DNA from: Mayamaea pseudoterrestris
Lineage: Eukaryota; Bacillariophyta; Bacillariophyceae; Sellaphorales; Sellaphoraceae
Direction: 5' to 3'
Length of the DNA stretch: 64,000 bases
Assembly: GCA_027923505.1 (NCBI GenBank)
Contig: BROI01000031.1
Coordinates: 221,052-285,051, forward strand
The notes beneath the pieces are model-generated. The model did no database searches. It was not told where the DNA came from and saw nothing but the letters and a program-made list of their open reading frames with translations. The position numbers and the translations under genes are program-made. Of this stretch, positions 1 through 9,984 are shown one piece after another; the first letter of the stretch is position 1; every line of letters starts with the position of its first letter.

Positions 1-1017
1 GCCTGCAAAAGCTTGGGGACGGATGGCCACCGCCTCCCGTTCAATGCGGTGGTGAACCTCGCGGTTGTGCTGGCGCATCATTGACATGACACGGGAAAAG
101 GTGATGACAAAGGGCTCCTTCTTGCCACCGGGCGTCTGGTACATGAGGCGCTTGAGCAACTCGGAATCAATGGAATTGCGAAGGAATGTGGTGGCTTCAT
201 CATCATTGGCCTCATCATAAGGGTCCCAGGTCTTCTTGGGTCCCTCGAGATGACGGATGACCTCGTCGGTGGTCAAGAAAAGCCCACTGTGCTTGATAAT
301 GGAGACGGTTTGCTTGTCATCCAAAGGGTGATCAAGGTGCACAATGGTGTCCATTCCATGGGTGACGAGATGCTCCTCAACCTGCATTTCCCAAGCGAGC
401 AGGTCGCCCTTTAAGGACAGCTTTTGCGACAGTCCTTTGGTACGGGCATTCCAACCGGTGAGCTTGGCATCATCAAACCGGAGGCGAGCCAATGGAGACG
501 GACGGATGGTGTAGGCCGGCTGAGGGAACTCGGCAAAGTCACGGGCCGGCTCACCGCCAGTGTAGGGGATGTACTTCTTTTCCAATTTGCAAAGTGCACC
601 GTGCACTGGTTTAGGGGGGCGATCCGCATCCACGGCTGCCGCCAAGGCGCCTGGATCTTCAGGCGGCTCGTCTGCCGGCGGGGCAGGAGGAGCAGGCGGG
701 GCAGGAGGCGCTGGAGCTGGAGGAGCTGGAGGCGCCGGAGGGGCTGGAGGAGCAGGAGCAGGCGGCGGGACGGGCGCCGGAGCTGGAGCGGGAGCGGGAG
801 CAGGAGCTGGAGCGGGAGCGGGAGCGCGGGGAGGTGTAGGCCATGGCTTGCCTCCAACCTTTGGAGACGGCGTCGGGGGTTCCTCTCCATCCTTTGGAGC
901 AGGGACTGGACCCTCTCCATCCTTTGGAGCAGGGTTGCGCTTTTTCTTGGGGAGGACGGGCTGAAACGGATCCTCGGCCGGTTCAGTGTCTTGGGGAGCA
1001 GTAGTAGGTGTCGACAT
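1..1017 (-). CDS. Gag-like retrotransposon protein, open at left edge
   Basis: An uninterrupted frame of 339 codons starts with ATG at 1017 (MSTPTTAPQD...) and runs through base 1, so the C-terminus lies outside the window. The first ~60 residues are basic and charged with repeated PAPKDGE motifs. A long low-complexity stretch of Pro-Ala and Pro-Pro-Ala repeats follows (about residues 60-120). After it comes a globular, helix-rich region (about 160-339) with WNARTKGLSQKLS, WDPYDEANDD and LLKRLMYQTPGG, which resembles the Gag capsid region of copia-type elements. No zinc knuckle is visible before the edge. The Pro/Ala tract produces long spurious frames on both strands. Retroelement origin is inferred from the Gag-like pattern and the neighbouring retroelement sequence; a host gene is less likely. 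Confidence 0.6.
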   Translation of the reverse strand, partial: MSTPTTAPQDTEPAEDPFQPVLPKKKRNPAPKDGEGPVPAPKDGEEPPTPSPKVGGKPWPTPPRAPAPAPAPAPAPAPAPAPVPPPAPAPPAPPAPPAPPAPAPPAPPAPPAPPADEPPEDPGALAAAVDADRPPKPVHGALCKLEKKYIPYTGGEPARDFAEFPQPAYTIRPSPLARLRFDDAKLTGWNARTKGLSQKLSLKGDLLAWEMQVEEHLVTHGMDTIVHLDHPLDDKQTVSIIKHSGLFLTTDEVIRHLEGPKKTWDPYDEANDDEATTFLRNSIDSELLKRLMYQTPGGKKEPFVITFSRVMSMMRQHNREVHHRIEREAVAIRPQAFAG

Positions 1018-1475
1018 GCTTCTTGCAGGGTATGGAGCTTGATATCAAAGGCTTGTTGGCTTGTTTAAACGGCGGCGTCCCGACGTAAAAGGAATCGTTT
1101 GCTTGAGGGAAACGTTGGCGTGTAAGGCTTTAACTTGGGCTCGTAACCAGTGAAGAATGCTTGATGCAATCTACTTGAGTACGATGAAAGGAGATGCTTT
1201 GTGAAATGCAACTGTTGCTTTATAGTGTTATGGACCAACCAGACTATCAGATTGTGAGCGAGATTTGAGCGAACAAGTTGCAAAACCATCGCCCGAGGCG
1301 TTGGGCGAAAACTACAGTTATGCATGCCAAACGGATTGCCTCAACTGATTCCCTATGTAATAATAGACCGTTTGACAGTGTAACCATGCTTGCGAGAGGT
1401 TGGGGCATGCCTTTACTAGCAAGGCGTTGCCATGGTGAAGCAAGCAACATGAAGAACATTCCGACCACACATGAT
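1018..1475 (-). other. Possible 5' LTR/leader of the Gag element
   Basis: This stretch separates the ATG of the left-edge Gag frame from the second Gag frame. On the minus strand it starts near TGTGTGGTCGG and leads into the Gag start, the position expected for an LTR plus untranslated leader. It overlaps the unrelated-looking C-terminal tail of the second Gag frame. The second LTR copy would be outside the window, so the boundaries cannot be proven here. Confidence 0.3.
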
Positions 1476-2577
1476 GGGTGTCGAAACGGACCCGGAGTAC
1501 CGGAGAGATATGAACCCGATCCGAAGATACCTTAACTCCGACAAGGATTTCTTCGAGCTCTTCAAGCTCATCAATCATGTTTTGGTCTTGACGATTGTTT
1601 CCACCGCCTCGCGGCGTCCAACGGCTCTTCTTTTGCTGCTGCTGCGGCTGCTGTTGCGGCTGTCCGACGGAGCTCTTGCGTTTAAATGGATTGTCATCGC
1701 AATCCTTCCACAAATGCGCTTGGACGCCTGGTCCGTGGTCTCTATTACACCAGTTGTTATTGCCTCGGCCGCCGCCTCGGCCTCCCAAGCGACCACGTCC
1801 TCGTCCTCCTCTTCCGCCGCCACGGAATCCATTGTTGTTGCGAGTTGCTTCCTTCGTTGCTGTAGTAGCCGTCGTCGACGGGCGTTTCTTTCCTTGTTCT
1901 TTTGCCTCTTCTACTCGAAGGCGATTGAAGTATTCGCACAACTGTGACGTCGTCATCTCGGTATACACTTTGCCAGCATCGCTGAGCTTCTTTTGAAATG
2001 CCTCGGGTTGCTTCTTGTACAACATGAAACGAATCTCGTCCGTTGTGAAGACTGATTTATTCTGTCGATCCTCGACAGGAGGCTCGCGAGGAAACCATCC
2101 AAGCAGTTTGCTGATAATCATCAGCCTCATATACAACCACGTTGTATCCTTTCCAAAGGGTTTCTTTACCGTCAAAATGTACTCTTTCTCTCGTTCGTAA
2201 CCCGTATTGACTGGGATGAACAGAGCAAGCCACATTCGCTGGGCAAGTTTGATTGCTGCGACACTCGTCACATTGATCTCGTGCTCTACAATCACGTTGT
2301 CAAAGCTGTCGCGCAGCTCCTCGTTCAACATTTCTCTGAACGTTTGCAACTGCTCGGTTGCTTTGTCTTTCATATCCAATGAATCCACCAACGCCTCGTG
2401 GTGAGTAATCGTTTTGATGAGAAGCTCCACTTCAGGAGAGTTGCATTCTCGCGCCTCGCGCTTGCGATTACGACCCTGCGAGTCGGTTACATTCAATGTT
2501 ACCTTCGGCAACGTATCGTACTCGATCCTGGGGATCAGAGGAATGGGGACGTCTGTCAACGTTGAATTTGTTGCCAT
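1318..2577 (-). pseudogene. Second Gag-like protein, RGG/Gln-rich, chimeric C-terminus
   Basis: The frame starts at ATG 2577 (MATNSTLTDVP...); an upstream TTG at 2580 is in frame but unlikely to be used. About 419 codons. Residues ~1-230 form a helical Gag-like region. Next is an RGG-rich nucleic-acid-binding stretch (GGGRGGRGRGRLGG), then a variant zinc-knuckle-like motif (WCNRDHGPGVQAHLWKDC), a Gln-rich tract and an acidic DELEELEEI stretch. This order is typical of Gag from diatom copia-like elements. The last ~65 residues are Cys/His-rich and do not look like Gag. They read into sequence that may be the LTR of the neighbouring element, so the copy appears truncated by a later insertion. 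No pol follows. Confidence 0.5.
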
Positions 2578-3902
2578 CAATACTTACAGATCTTCGTCTT
2601 CTGAATTCAGAGTGATCGATCCAGTAATGGAGATGCTATTATGCTTATTGTGACTATGATATTACAGCCGAGAAAGATCCATTCTCGGGATTGCGGGATC
2701 TCAAGAGTCTCTTGGAGGATTCGCATAGGTAGATCCGGGATCAGCTATCCCTTCTCATTGCGCTTCTTGTTGAAGTCGCAGTCGTGTCGCATAGAGTCTC
2801 GATACGACACTGGCCCTCCTTCCCGTAGGCTTTCCACCATGTCGTAAGTCAAATATACTGTGCTCCACACTGTAGGTAAAATATGGAATGCCACGGAATT
2901 GAACCATGGATAACCGGTTATACTACTCCTAATCATCCCACCCTACCTAGGATGCACCCCGTATATGACTACTGACCACAGACACTTGAGACGTTGAGTA
3001 CCACGGGATATCATATTCCGACAAGTGTAATTAAACAGTGCTGGATCATTGCAATCACTTGCTTAATGAGTCCTTTGATCATTTAATGCTTTAGCGACAG
3101 ATTCGTTGTTGCTTCCATGGATGAGCACCATCTTCGATCGTCGCTCGTCGCTCGTCGCTCACGATGCCTCGCCGATCATTACCTATGCGACGTCAAGGGG
3201 ACTGACGCGCCGCACGGCGTCGCAAGACTACTACAACCTGCAAATTGTCGACCCGCTGTTCCATGCAAGCTTCATTCCTCTTGTTCACACTCATTGACTA
3301 TGTGCAATGAACAATGTGCTATCAAATGATGTTGTCTCCTTTCTCCTTCCCCTATGCCTACATGCATTTCCACTAGCATACTACGGCTCAACAATGTCCC
3401 ACTAACCAATTTTGTACACTCCATGATTCACGGCCAATGGAGCTTGACGGACTCTTCAATGGAGTAACTCACAGTAGCCCAGCAATCCAGTGGACCCACA
3501 AGTTGAGGGCCCTCTCAGCCACCTATTAACATGGCTTCCGGAATGGTGACTTGTTTGTGTGAAGCACTTGGAACAAGCTGCGTTTGACGAGCTGAAAATC
3601 ATGGTGACGAACGTAGCGAGCCTCAGCGAAAAGGGAACGATGACACGATCATGATTATTATTTGGCACGAATTAAATTGTGCCTCCCGGTATGTCATTGA
3701 TATTTAATTTACTATTGCCTTGACGCTAGGCGCGCACCGCGACCTCACAGTCAACAAGATAACAATGTCGTATCGGTTGTCGCTTGAAACCGGAACGACA
3801 TTCTTCGTGTCCTCCAATGATGATGATGAGTCGAATCGCTTGGTTGACCATGGCTTCCACATCTTCCTCATCAGATTCGCATACATTTACTAGAAATAGA
3901 CA
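2578..3902. other. Intergenic, no gene supported
   Basis: Only short, mutually overlapping frames without recognisable domains occur here. It probably holds the 5' flank or leader of the second Gag element (left) and the promoter region of the TLC gene (right). I see no LTR pair, tRNA or tandem array. Confidence 0.5.
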
Positions 3903-4628
3903 ATGAAGGAAGACTTGATGGAAATGTCTCGCCGCGAGCGCGTCATGCAGCTGCATGAGAGTCCCTTGTTCATGTCGAATGAATGGGCTATTCAAACAGT
4001 CCTTGCAGGAGTCGCCATCACCATCATTGGTTTGCTCATCCTCTACTCGACCTTTTCGGCTCTGGTAGAACGCACGACTGTATCAAGCACTCCAGTATTG
4101 ACCAAGCGTCGATTGGCTTATCAAGCGACGAATCTACTGGTGAATTGCTTCCTCGGCTTGTCGGGAATATACTGCGAGTTCTTTGTCAAGCCAAGCGACA
4201 CGCAGCTCCAAGTCGAGCAAGTCATTACAAACTACAATCACTTTCAATTCTTTGGAAACTTTCAACTCGGATATCAACTTTGGGCCATTCCAGTCGGAAT
4301 TTGGTGGGTCTCAGAGTCTACTCCCATGCTCATTCATCATTGTGCTACCATTCTAGTGGCCACCATGAGCTCCTTCTGCACCAATGGCTTTCGCTACCAT
4401 GCATCGTTCTTCTACGGACTCATTGAGATTACCAGCGTTCCACTTTCAGTCATGAACACTTTCAAGGACCATCCGACTTGGATTGAGAAACATCCGCTGG
4501 TATACTTGGCTGTGCGATTGGTATTTGTGTTGGATCTAGAATATATCTTGCGCGCCCTTGAAGCGACACTAATGATTAAGCAGAACAGAGTCAATAAAAC
4601 CACTTTACTTATTTTCTCCAAGAAGTGA
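3903..4628 (+). pseudogene. TLC-domain membrane protein, truncated by LTR insertion
   Basis: ATG at 3903 opens a frame of 241 codons. A soluble N-terminus of ~28 residues is followed by a hydrophobic helix (TVLAGVAITIIGLLILYSTF), a basic loop, and further membrane segments containing MLIHHCATILVA and FFYGLIEITSVPLSVMNTFKDH. The paired His followed by an E-[IS]-[TS] helix is the pattern of TLC (TRAM/LAG1/CLN8) proteins, which act in lipid handling or sensing in the ER. The host frame is intact to about ...YLAVRLVFV. It then enters the LTR at 4528, which supplies the last ~33 residues and a stop at 4626-4628. At least one or two further TM helices normally present are missing. I found no remainder of the gene on the far side of the element. 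The substrate is unknown, and the product may be non-functional. Confidence 0.7.
4528..4625 (-). repeat. Left LTR (3' LTR of the element)
   Basis: Ninety-eight bases, starting TGTTGGATCTAG on the plus strand and ending CTCCAAGAAG. They match 9535-9632 except at two positions (A/G in the TTTACTT run and A/C near the end). On the plus strand the LTR contains AATAAA in GTCAATAAAACC near 4590, which could serve as a poly(A) signal for the truncated TLC gene. The length is very short for a copia LTR. Confidence 0.88.
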
Positions 4629-4667
4629 TCGTCCTCGATCCACTCCTTCGGTTGCCGCTTACCGCGC

Positions 4668-5481
4668 TTACTTAAATGTGACCGTCTTCGTGACGTCACC
4701 GCTGCCGCTTCGGTTTGGGTTCTCATCCATGCTCAACACACTCCTTTGGGCCGAGTAGTACTTACTGCTCGAGGCCAGATTCATAACCAGGTTGCGGAGC
4801 TTGCCAAACTGGGCTCCCTGCAATGGTTTCGTGAAGAAATCCGCGACCATGTCTCCGGTCGGACAATGCTCAATGTTGACTTCACCAGCTGCCACGCGAT
4901 CTTTCACAAAGAAGTACCGAACATTCATGTGTCGCGTGCGCTTTGTACTTGAGCTTCTGCCATTCTTTTCCAACAGCATTGAACTCATATTGTCTTGATA
5001 CAATTTCGTGTCTTTGACCCCGAAACCTTGCGCCTTCAGAAAATATCCTGTCCACAGCAACTGCGGTAGCCATCACGAACTCCACAACTTCGCTCTCCGT
5101 CGAGCTTCTTGTTACCAACTTCTGTTTAGCCGACGTACTGTACACTGATCCTTGGCCAAGTGTCATTGTTCCACCAGTGTGACCCTTCATGTCTGGGTGC
5201 ACCGCGTACGACGCATCCACCCACCACTGGACTATCCCGGACTGGTCCGCCTTCAGCGTCAACACCATGTCCACGCTTCCGCGTAAATATTTAATCACTC
5301 TTGCAGCCTTCTTATAGTCGTCTTCGTCAGGCTGCTGCAGCCTCGTGCTCAAGAAAGAAATCGCTGTGCGAATATCCGGTCGCGCTCGCTGACTCAGATA
5401 CAGACACTGCATCACAATCGTCACAAAAATCTGCTTCTTCGCTTCGCTCAACATGACAGGATTTTCCGATATCTGAAACAA
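4668..5481 (-). pseudogene. copia RT connection and RNase H, frameshifted
   Basis: Frame 5481-4882 holds the RT tail and RNase H start (QRARPDIRTAISFLSTRLQQP, then VQWWVDASYAVHPDMKGHTGG and TRSSTESEVVEFVMAT). Near 5050 the reading frame shifts to 5060-4668 (LYQDNMSSMLLEKNGRSS, KRTRHMNVRYFFVKDRV, GDMVADFFTKPLQG). This is the usual C-terminus of copia polyproteins, ending close to the 3' LTR. Confidence 0.85.
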
Positions 5482-5569
5482 GTGACTGGCTGCCGGGTAG
5501 CTGCCGTTCCATCCATGTCGTCTGGCGCATGATGCAGGATGTTCTTCACATAGTCAACCATGTTGATTG

Positions 5570-6943
5570 CTACTTCTCCAGGCTTAGTATGGTCAATACC
5601 ATGCCGAGGTAGTCGTGCACTTTTCCGCGTGACTTATTCATTGGAGTCTCCTTGCCAAACTCCTCATCCATCTGCGCGATGAACTCATCCACTACGCTCA
5701 CGTCGACGTGCGAAATCTTCAAATCGTCCACGTGCCATCCCACGGTGATTTGCTTCCCATTGACAATCTTGTTGCACACACACGGATCGTACGGGTTCTT
5801 CTCGAAGCCCCACTCAAGCAATTTTGCGGACAACTTCTCCCAGAATAGTCGCGCTGCTCGAAGCGTACCATAAAGCGCCATGAGTAATTCAACATACATG
5901 ACTTTCTCGCCATTCTCCATTGTGACGCAAGGCTCGTACATCTCGCGATCAATTTCCAACAGTAGCTCCACCATCTTCCCAGTGAAACGAACGTGCACCA
6001 ACTCATCCATTTCCGCTTGCATGAAAGCACCCGGTACATCAACCACAGCAACCTCGCGCCCTTCCATAGCGTCAATGATGGCTGTCAGAAAGATGGCCTC
6101 TGTCGCTATCGTTGGAGATGCTGCGTCTTCCTTTGCAGTGTATGCTCGTTGCTTGCGTCCATCCGCGCATCCGCGTCCCTTCACAGTCCCGCATCTCTTG
6201 CGCTTGAGAAACATCAAATACGCCAGAGCGTCCTTGCGCTGCTGCGGAGTCAGAGTGCATTGGGGGACTGCCTTCATGACGTGCCTGTCGTGTAGCTGCT
6301 GCATTTCCTTGCGCACTGCCTCCACTCCAGCATCGCCAAAAGCCTTTAAACCTTGTCGCATATTCATCTGTGCCGTGACGAGTGGCTCCGACACTTCCTC
6401 TGCAGCGTCGAGCGTGAACAAATGAGCGAACGAGCGAGGTTTGCGCGCACGCAGGCCATACCGACCAGTGCGTGGGCCATAGCGCGCATCGAAATCCTCT
6501 TCGTCTGCAGCAGCTGGCACTCCTTCAATTTCGCCTTCATCGGGCACTCCTTCAATTTCGCCATCATCCACGGCTGGCGCGTCGTCAAGTTCGCCGTCAA
6601 TGGCCTCACCATCCTCGTCGTTCGGCACTCCTTCGATTGCGCCGTCAGCACCATCGTCGTCGTCGTCGTCGTCATCGGTCGCATTCACTCCTTCGCTTCC
6701 GCCGGCAGAGTCGTCGTCACCGCGAGAAGCGTCGTCATCATAATCAGAGTCATCATCATCCTCGGCGTCATCTTCGTGCCACATGACTGGCTCAGCAGCC
6801 TCCGCAACACGGTGGCGGTCCACGACCACGATGCCCCGATTGGCCTTCTGTTGACGAGCGAGACGATGCACGCGCTCAATGACATCATCAGGCATGGGCA
6901 AAGGCGTCGCGTGCCCACGATTCAGAACTTTGCCCGAAGACAA
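5570..6943 (-). pseudogene. copia reverse transcriptase
   Basis: An open block of about 457 codons. The N-terminal half is an acidic linker between integrase and RT, rich in Asp and Glu with repeated EGVPDEGEIEGVP-like motifs. The RT proper begins around LAYLMFLKRKR, with VAVVDVPGAFMQAEM, MALYGTLRAARLFWEKL and the catalytic HVDD in VGWHVDDLKISH, which replaces the usual YVDD. The frame closes at 5570 before the end of the RT/connection region, which resumes in another frame. Confidence 0.88.
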
Positions 6944-7157
6944 ACTGAGAAATAAAACCCACCCTGCACATTACCAGTCGGGCGCAGAGCCAGCGCACCG
7001 ATCGTGCGCGCCTGCATGTCATTGCTGTGCGACTCATGCGTTTGCACATACTGACCAAATTCATACTTGCAATGCCGATTAAAGTCAACTGTCTGACCAG
7101 TCACAATAGTGCGTGGACTGAGATCCTTCGAAATGCCACGCTCGTTCGGAAACGCAT

Positions 7158-7715
7158 TCAGCAAAACACGGCAGACTTCGTCATTTCGATAACCAAGCGT
7201 GCCGGCACGTGCTTAAATGGCAACGTGTTGTATGTCGCGCGCACCCGTTCTTTCACGACACGGATAAAACGTTCAATTTCGCCAACGTGTTCATCCTCAG
7301 ATGTCGCATTGAGCGCCACTCCGAGATCAGCCAACGCGCCAAGCATTGGAGCGAACTCCCCATCCATCAGAGCCGCGACGACACGGAACCCACCGCGTGC
7401 GTAAATCTTCAACACAGACTCGATTGCCTTCAACATAACCGGAAGCGTACGGTTTTGAATCACCTCAACCGTAGCAAAACGAATGCTGCGGGAGAACGTC
7501 ACCAACATAGGGACTTTGTTGATATACATGATGTCAGCACAAAGAGTAACGTCTCGATAGCGACTCATGATAGCCGGTGGAAGCTGCTCAACAATCGCAG
7601 GCTTCACCAGATGCGACGCGCGACGCGTCGTCTTTCCTTTTAACGAGCCAACATCTGGTCCAAAGATGTGCTCAGCAGCCAGGATGTCGGCCTTCGTCAC
7701 AGGACAGTTCGGCAA
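7158..7715 (-). pseudogene. copia integrase core
   Basis: A 185-codon stretch covering most of an rve-type integrase. The three acidic catalytic positions of the D,D-35-E fold are visible in VTLCADIMYIN, VAALMDGEFAPM and VGEIERFIRVVKERVRA. The upstream zinc-binding region and the C-terminal tail are in other frames. A continuation (LLNAFPNERGISKDLSPRTIV and onward) is readable at 6922-7164 in another frame. Confidence 0.85.
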
Positions 7716-7760
7716 CTGATTGCTAGTAACGATGCGCAGGTAATCCTTGAGGCTTGGCCG

Positions 7761-8144
7761 TCAACTCTTCACTTGCAGTTCCCTAGCTCTAACAGCGCGT
7801 AAATAGTCATCATTGGTGTAGTTAGTACGGTTATCGTCTACCGTAGTCAACATCGCCACTCCATCCTTGACATCGCTGCGCTTGCCCTTCGAAAAGCTCT
7901 CGCAAACATACAGCCCAGAGTCAGTCTCGACAAACTCTCGCTGCTTACCATCCGGCTTCTCCACAACGAACATTGGACGATCCACGCCGTGCATGAGATA
8001 CTCCACGGTAAACTTCTTGCGGACTTGCGCCAAACTCAAAATGTTCGCCAGTCCCTGCGGATACCACCACACCGGACCATAGCCCTCCAGGTCGCCCATC
8101 ATGTTCGTCCTTACTGTACCAGCGTTGCGCCAGTCACCATCCAC
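7761..8144 (-). pseudogene. copia protease / pre-integrase segment
   Basis: Continues the protease from the previous frame (NAGTVRTNMMGDLEGYGPVWWYP, then GLANILSLAQVRKKFTVEY), the conserved stretch between protease and the GAG-pre-integrase domain in diatom copia elements. It ends at a stop at 7761. The next recognisable pol block is in another frame, so this segment is separated by frameshifts on both sides. Confidence 0.75.
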
Positions 8145-9507
8145 GTTGGCACCGGGCGAATGTTCGTCAGCATCTTGGCGTTGCAGAACAGATCCACTGT
8201 CGACTGATTGTCCAAGAGCACAGCCTTCTTCGAGATGTTCACCTTCGGCGGCTGCGCGAACATGTATCCGACCTCATCGTCGTCATCGCTTTCTTCCTCG
8301 CTACCCAGCGTGAAGTGCTGCGCCCCACTAGCCTCTGCAGCCGGCGCACTCTCCGTAGACTCCGTTCTCGTAGGACAGTCTCGCTGCACATGACCAACCT
8401 GTTGACAGGTCCAGCATCTGGGAGGGTCACGCGCTGTACCAGTCGTGTGAAACGCCACGCCCTCGTTCGTTGGCAACGTGGCTTCTCCATCCGCATGCTC
8501 ACGACGCTGCATGATGTTGTATGCATCGTGGATCGTCAACGGGAAGTTGTCGTGCCCGTCGAGGTAGCAGTTGCGCAAGTGCTTGCAATACCCAGCGTAT
8601 TCGCCCGTTGCGCCACGCACGAAAAGCATCGCAAGCTCGAGCTCTTCGGCGGCCTTGATATCCTCCTTGTTCGCCTTGTTACGATTGTCATCCTTGGCAA
8701 TGTTCAACGCCACAATCTCGTTGTGCATCGTGACGCCAACCGCCTTCGCCACGTCTGCCAGCGTGACCATGCTTTCGTAATATTTCTGCAGGCTTTCGCG
8801 CGCTCCTTGAGTACGTCCGAACAACTCAGCTTGAATGTCCACGACTTGATCCACAAGTTTGCAGCGCCCTTCGTACGTATGCGAGATCTCCTTGATAATC
8901 GCCAGCAACTTAATTCCGTCCGTGTCCTCCTCGGCGTCTCGGAACTTGGCGTGCGACTTGACACGATCCTTCATACGCTCCGTGCATTGTCCATGCAACA
9001 CGGCGTAGAGACCAGCGAGGAAGTCGGGTATACACGCACGCGCTCGACATGCTCTTTCTTGTCGGCCTTGTATTCCTCGAGCATTATGGACCAGTCCGAG
9101 TCCGTCGTGTCGGCATCCTTCGTTGGACGTGCAGGCTCGTCAGGAATCTCCAGTTCCACGTTGCGCATGCCCTTGAGCAGCTCCTTGGTATATTTCTTGT
9201 AGGAGCGCCCGACGAAAGTGATGATCTCGTTCGTCGTACGGATGAATCCATCGGGATCGCGCGAACCGTTATAGTCGTAGATGAATCCAGCGAGCGTCGG
9301 CTCGCTTCCTTGGAAATTTCCACTCGGCGCACGACTCGGTCCGTTGAGTCTGTTACCATTGCCTTGATTCCCGGAACGATTCCCAGCACGATTCCCACGA
9401 CGATAATGACGGTTGCGTCGGTTTCCTTCGCTTGCTGGCGGAGCGGGAGGTGCACCTCCACCGCTCGACGCCGCTCCTGTCGTCGGAGTATTGCTCGTCG
9501 AAGACAT
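8111..9507 (-). pseudogene. copia gag and start of protease, frameshifted
   Basis: ATG at 9507 opens a Gly/Asn/Arg-rich, basic N-terminus and a Gag core. The frame is lost near 9010-9020, apparently by loss of one C in a short C run, and continues in the next frame to 8111. That second part carries the rest of the capsid-like region, then a classical CCHC knuckle (CWTCQQVGHVQRDC), an acidic stretch (EEESDDDDEVGYMF) and the protease motif LLDNQSTVDLF, whose Asp is the catalytic residue. The frame then breaks again inside the protease. Confidence 0.85.
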
Positions 9508-9534
9508 GTCTTTTCACTCGCTTCTTGGAGAAAA

Positions 9535-9632
9535 TGTTGGATCTAGAATATATCTTGCGCGCCCTTGAAGCGACACTAATGATTAAGCAGAACAGAGTCA
9601 ATAAAACCACTTTGCTTATTTTCTCCCAGAAG
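9535..9632 (-). repeat. Right LTR (5' LTR of the element)
   Basis: Partner of 4528-4625, with 96 of 98 bases identical. On the minus strand it precedes the gag ATG at 9507 by only 27 bases. Just inside the LTR, at 9521-9534, lies CTTCTTGGAGAAAA, the exact reverse complement of the end of the left LTR (TTTTCTCCAAGAAG). The LTR start and the leader could therefore pair. Confidence 0.88.
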
Positions 9633-9689
9633 CTAGTAATGTAGTACTAGCATAAGATTGGTTCTGTGTATCAAAGTCGGCAATGACAT

Positions 9690-9984
9690 CTACTTCGCCT
9701 CTCGATCAGCCGTCTCCAACCTTTTCTGAGCGTTCCACTGCTTTTGCTCCGACTTGGAGAAAACCTTTCCATTGTTTTGATTCTCCATGTAGATCCAGAC
9801 TCCCTGATTCAATAAGTGTGAGTGCGGACGAGCGACGATTGGACGGTGCGAATGCGTGGACCCAGTTCCTCATTGCCAAATGATAAACGAATGTACTTAC
9901 AGCACCAACGACAGCGACTGCCCACGCGGCGAGCCTTCCGCCTTTACCTAGCCCTGCGCTAAATACATTGTTCACCGGGCTCAT
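9690..9984 (-). CDS. Small single-pass membrane protein, spliced
   Basis: Exons 9901-9984 and 9690-9803; the 97-bp intron starts GTAAGTAC and ends TTGAATCAG. The spliced frame encodes 65 residues: MSPVNNVFSAGLGKGGR, a hydrophobic helix (LAAWAVAVVGAGVWIYM), then a charged Lys/Gln/Glu-rich tail ending ETADREAK and TAG. Intron retention would give an unrelated 92-codon frame. The size, short Gly-rich N-terminus and single helix suit a small organellar inner-membrane or assembly factor, but I do not recognise the family. The stop lies 57 bp from the copia LTR. Confidence 0.72.

Larger units (their letters stand above)
4528..9632 (-). mobile_element. Ty1/copia LTR retrotransposon, degenerate
   Basis: The element is bounded by direct repeats at 4528-4625 and 9535-9632. 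On the minus strand the order is gag, protease, integrase, reverse transcriptase, RNase H, and integrase before RT defines copia. Coding is split over several frames, so at least four or five frameshifts have accumulated. The LTRs differ at only two of 98 positions. No target-site duplication is evident: the left flank ends GTATTTG and the right flank begins CTAGTAATG. The left end lies within the TLC gene. The DNQSTVD protease motif is of a kind associated with diatom copia elements. Confidence 0.92.

Noticed and set aside
424-1068. Arg/Gly/Ala-rich frames on both strands around 410-1070
   Set aside because: They are out-of-frame translations of the GC-rich Ala-Pro repeat in the left-edge Gag frame, which is open on the minus strand across the whole stretch.
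3106-3329. Short plus-strand frames upstream of the TLC gene
   Set aside because: Two overlapping frames of under 75 codons with no features, containing a simple CGTCGCTCGTCGCTC repeat that explains their Ser/Arg content.
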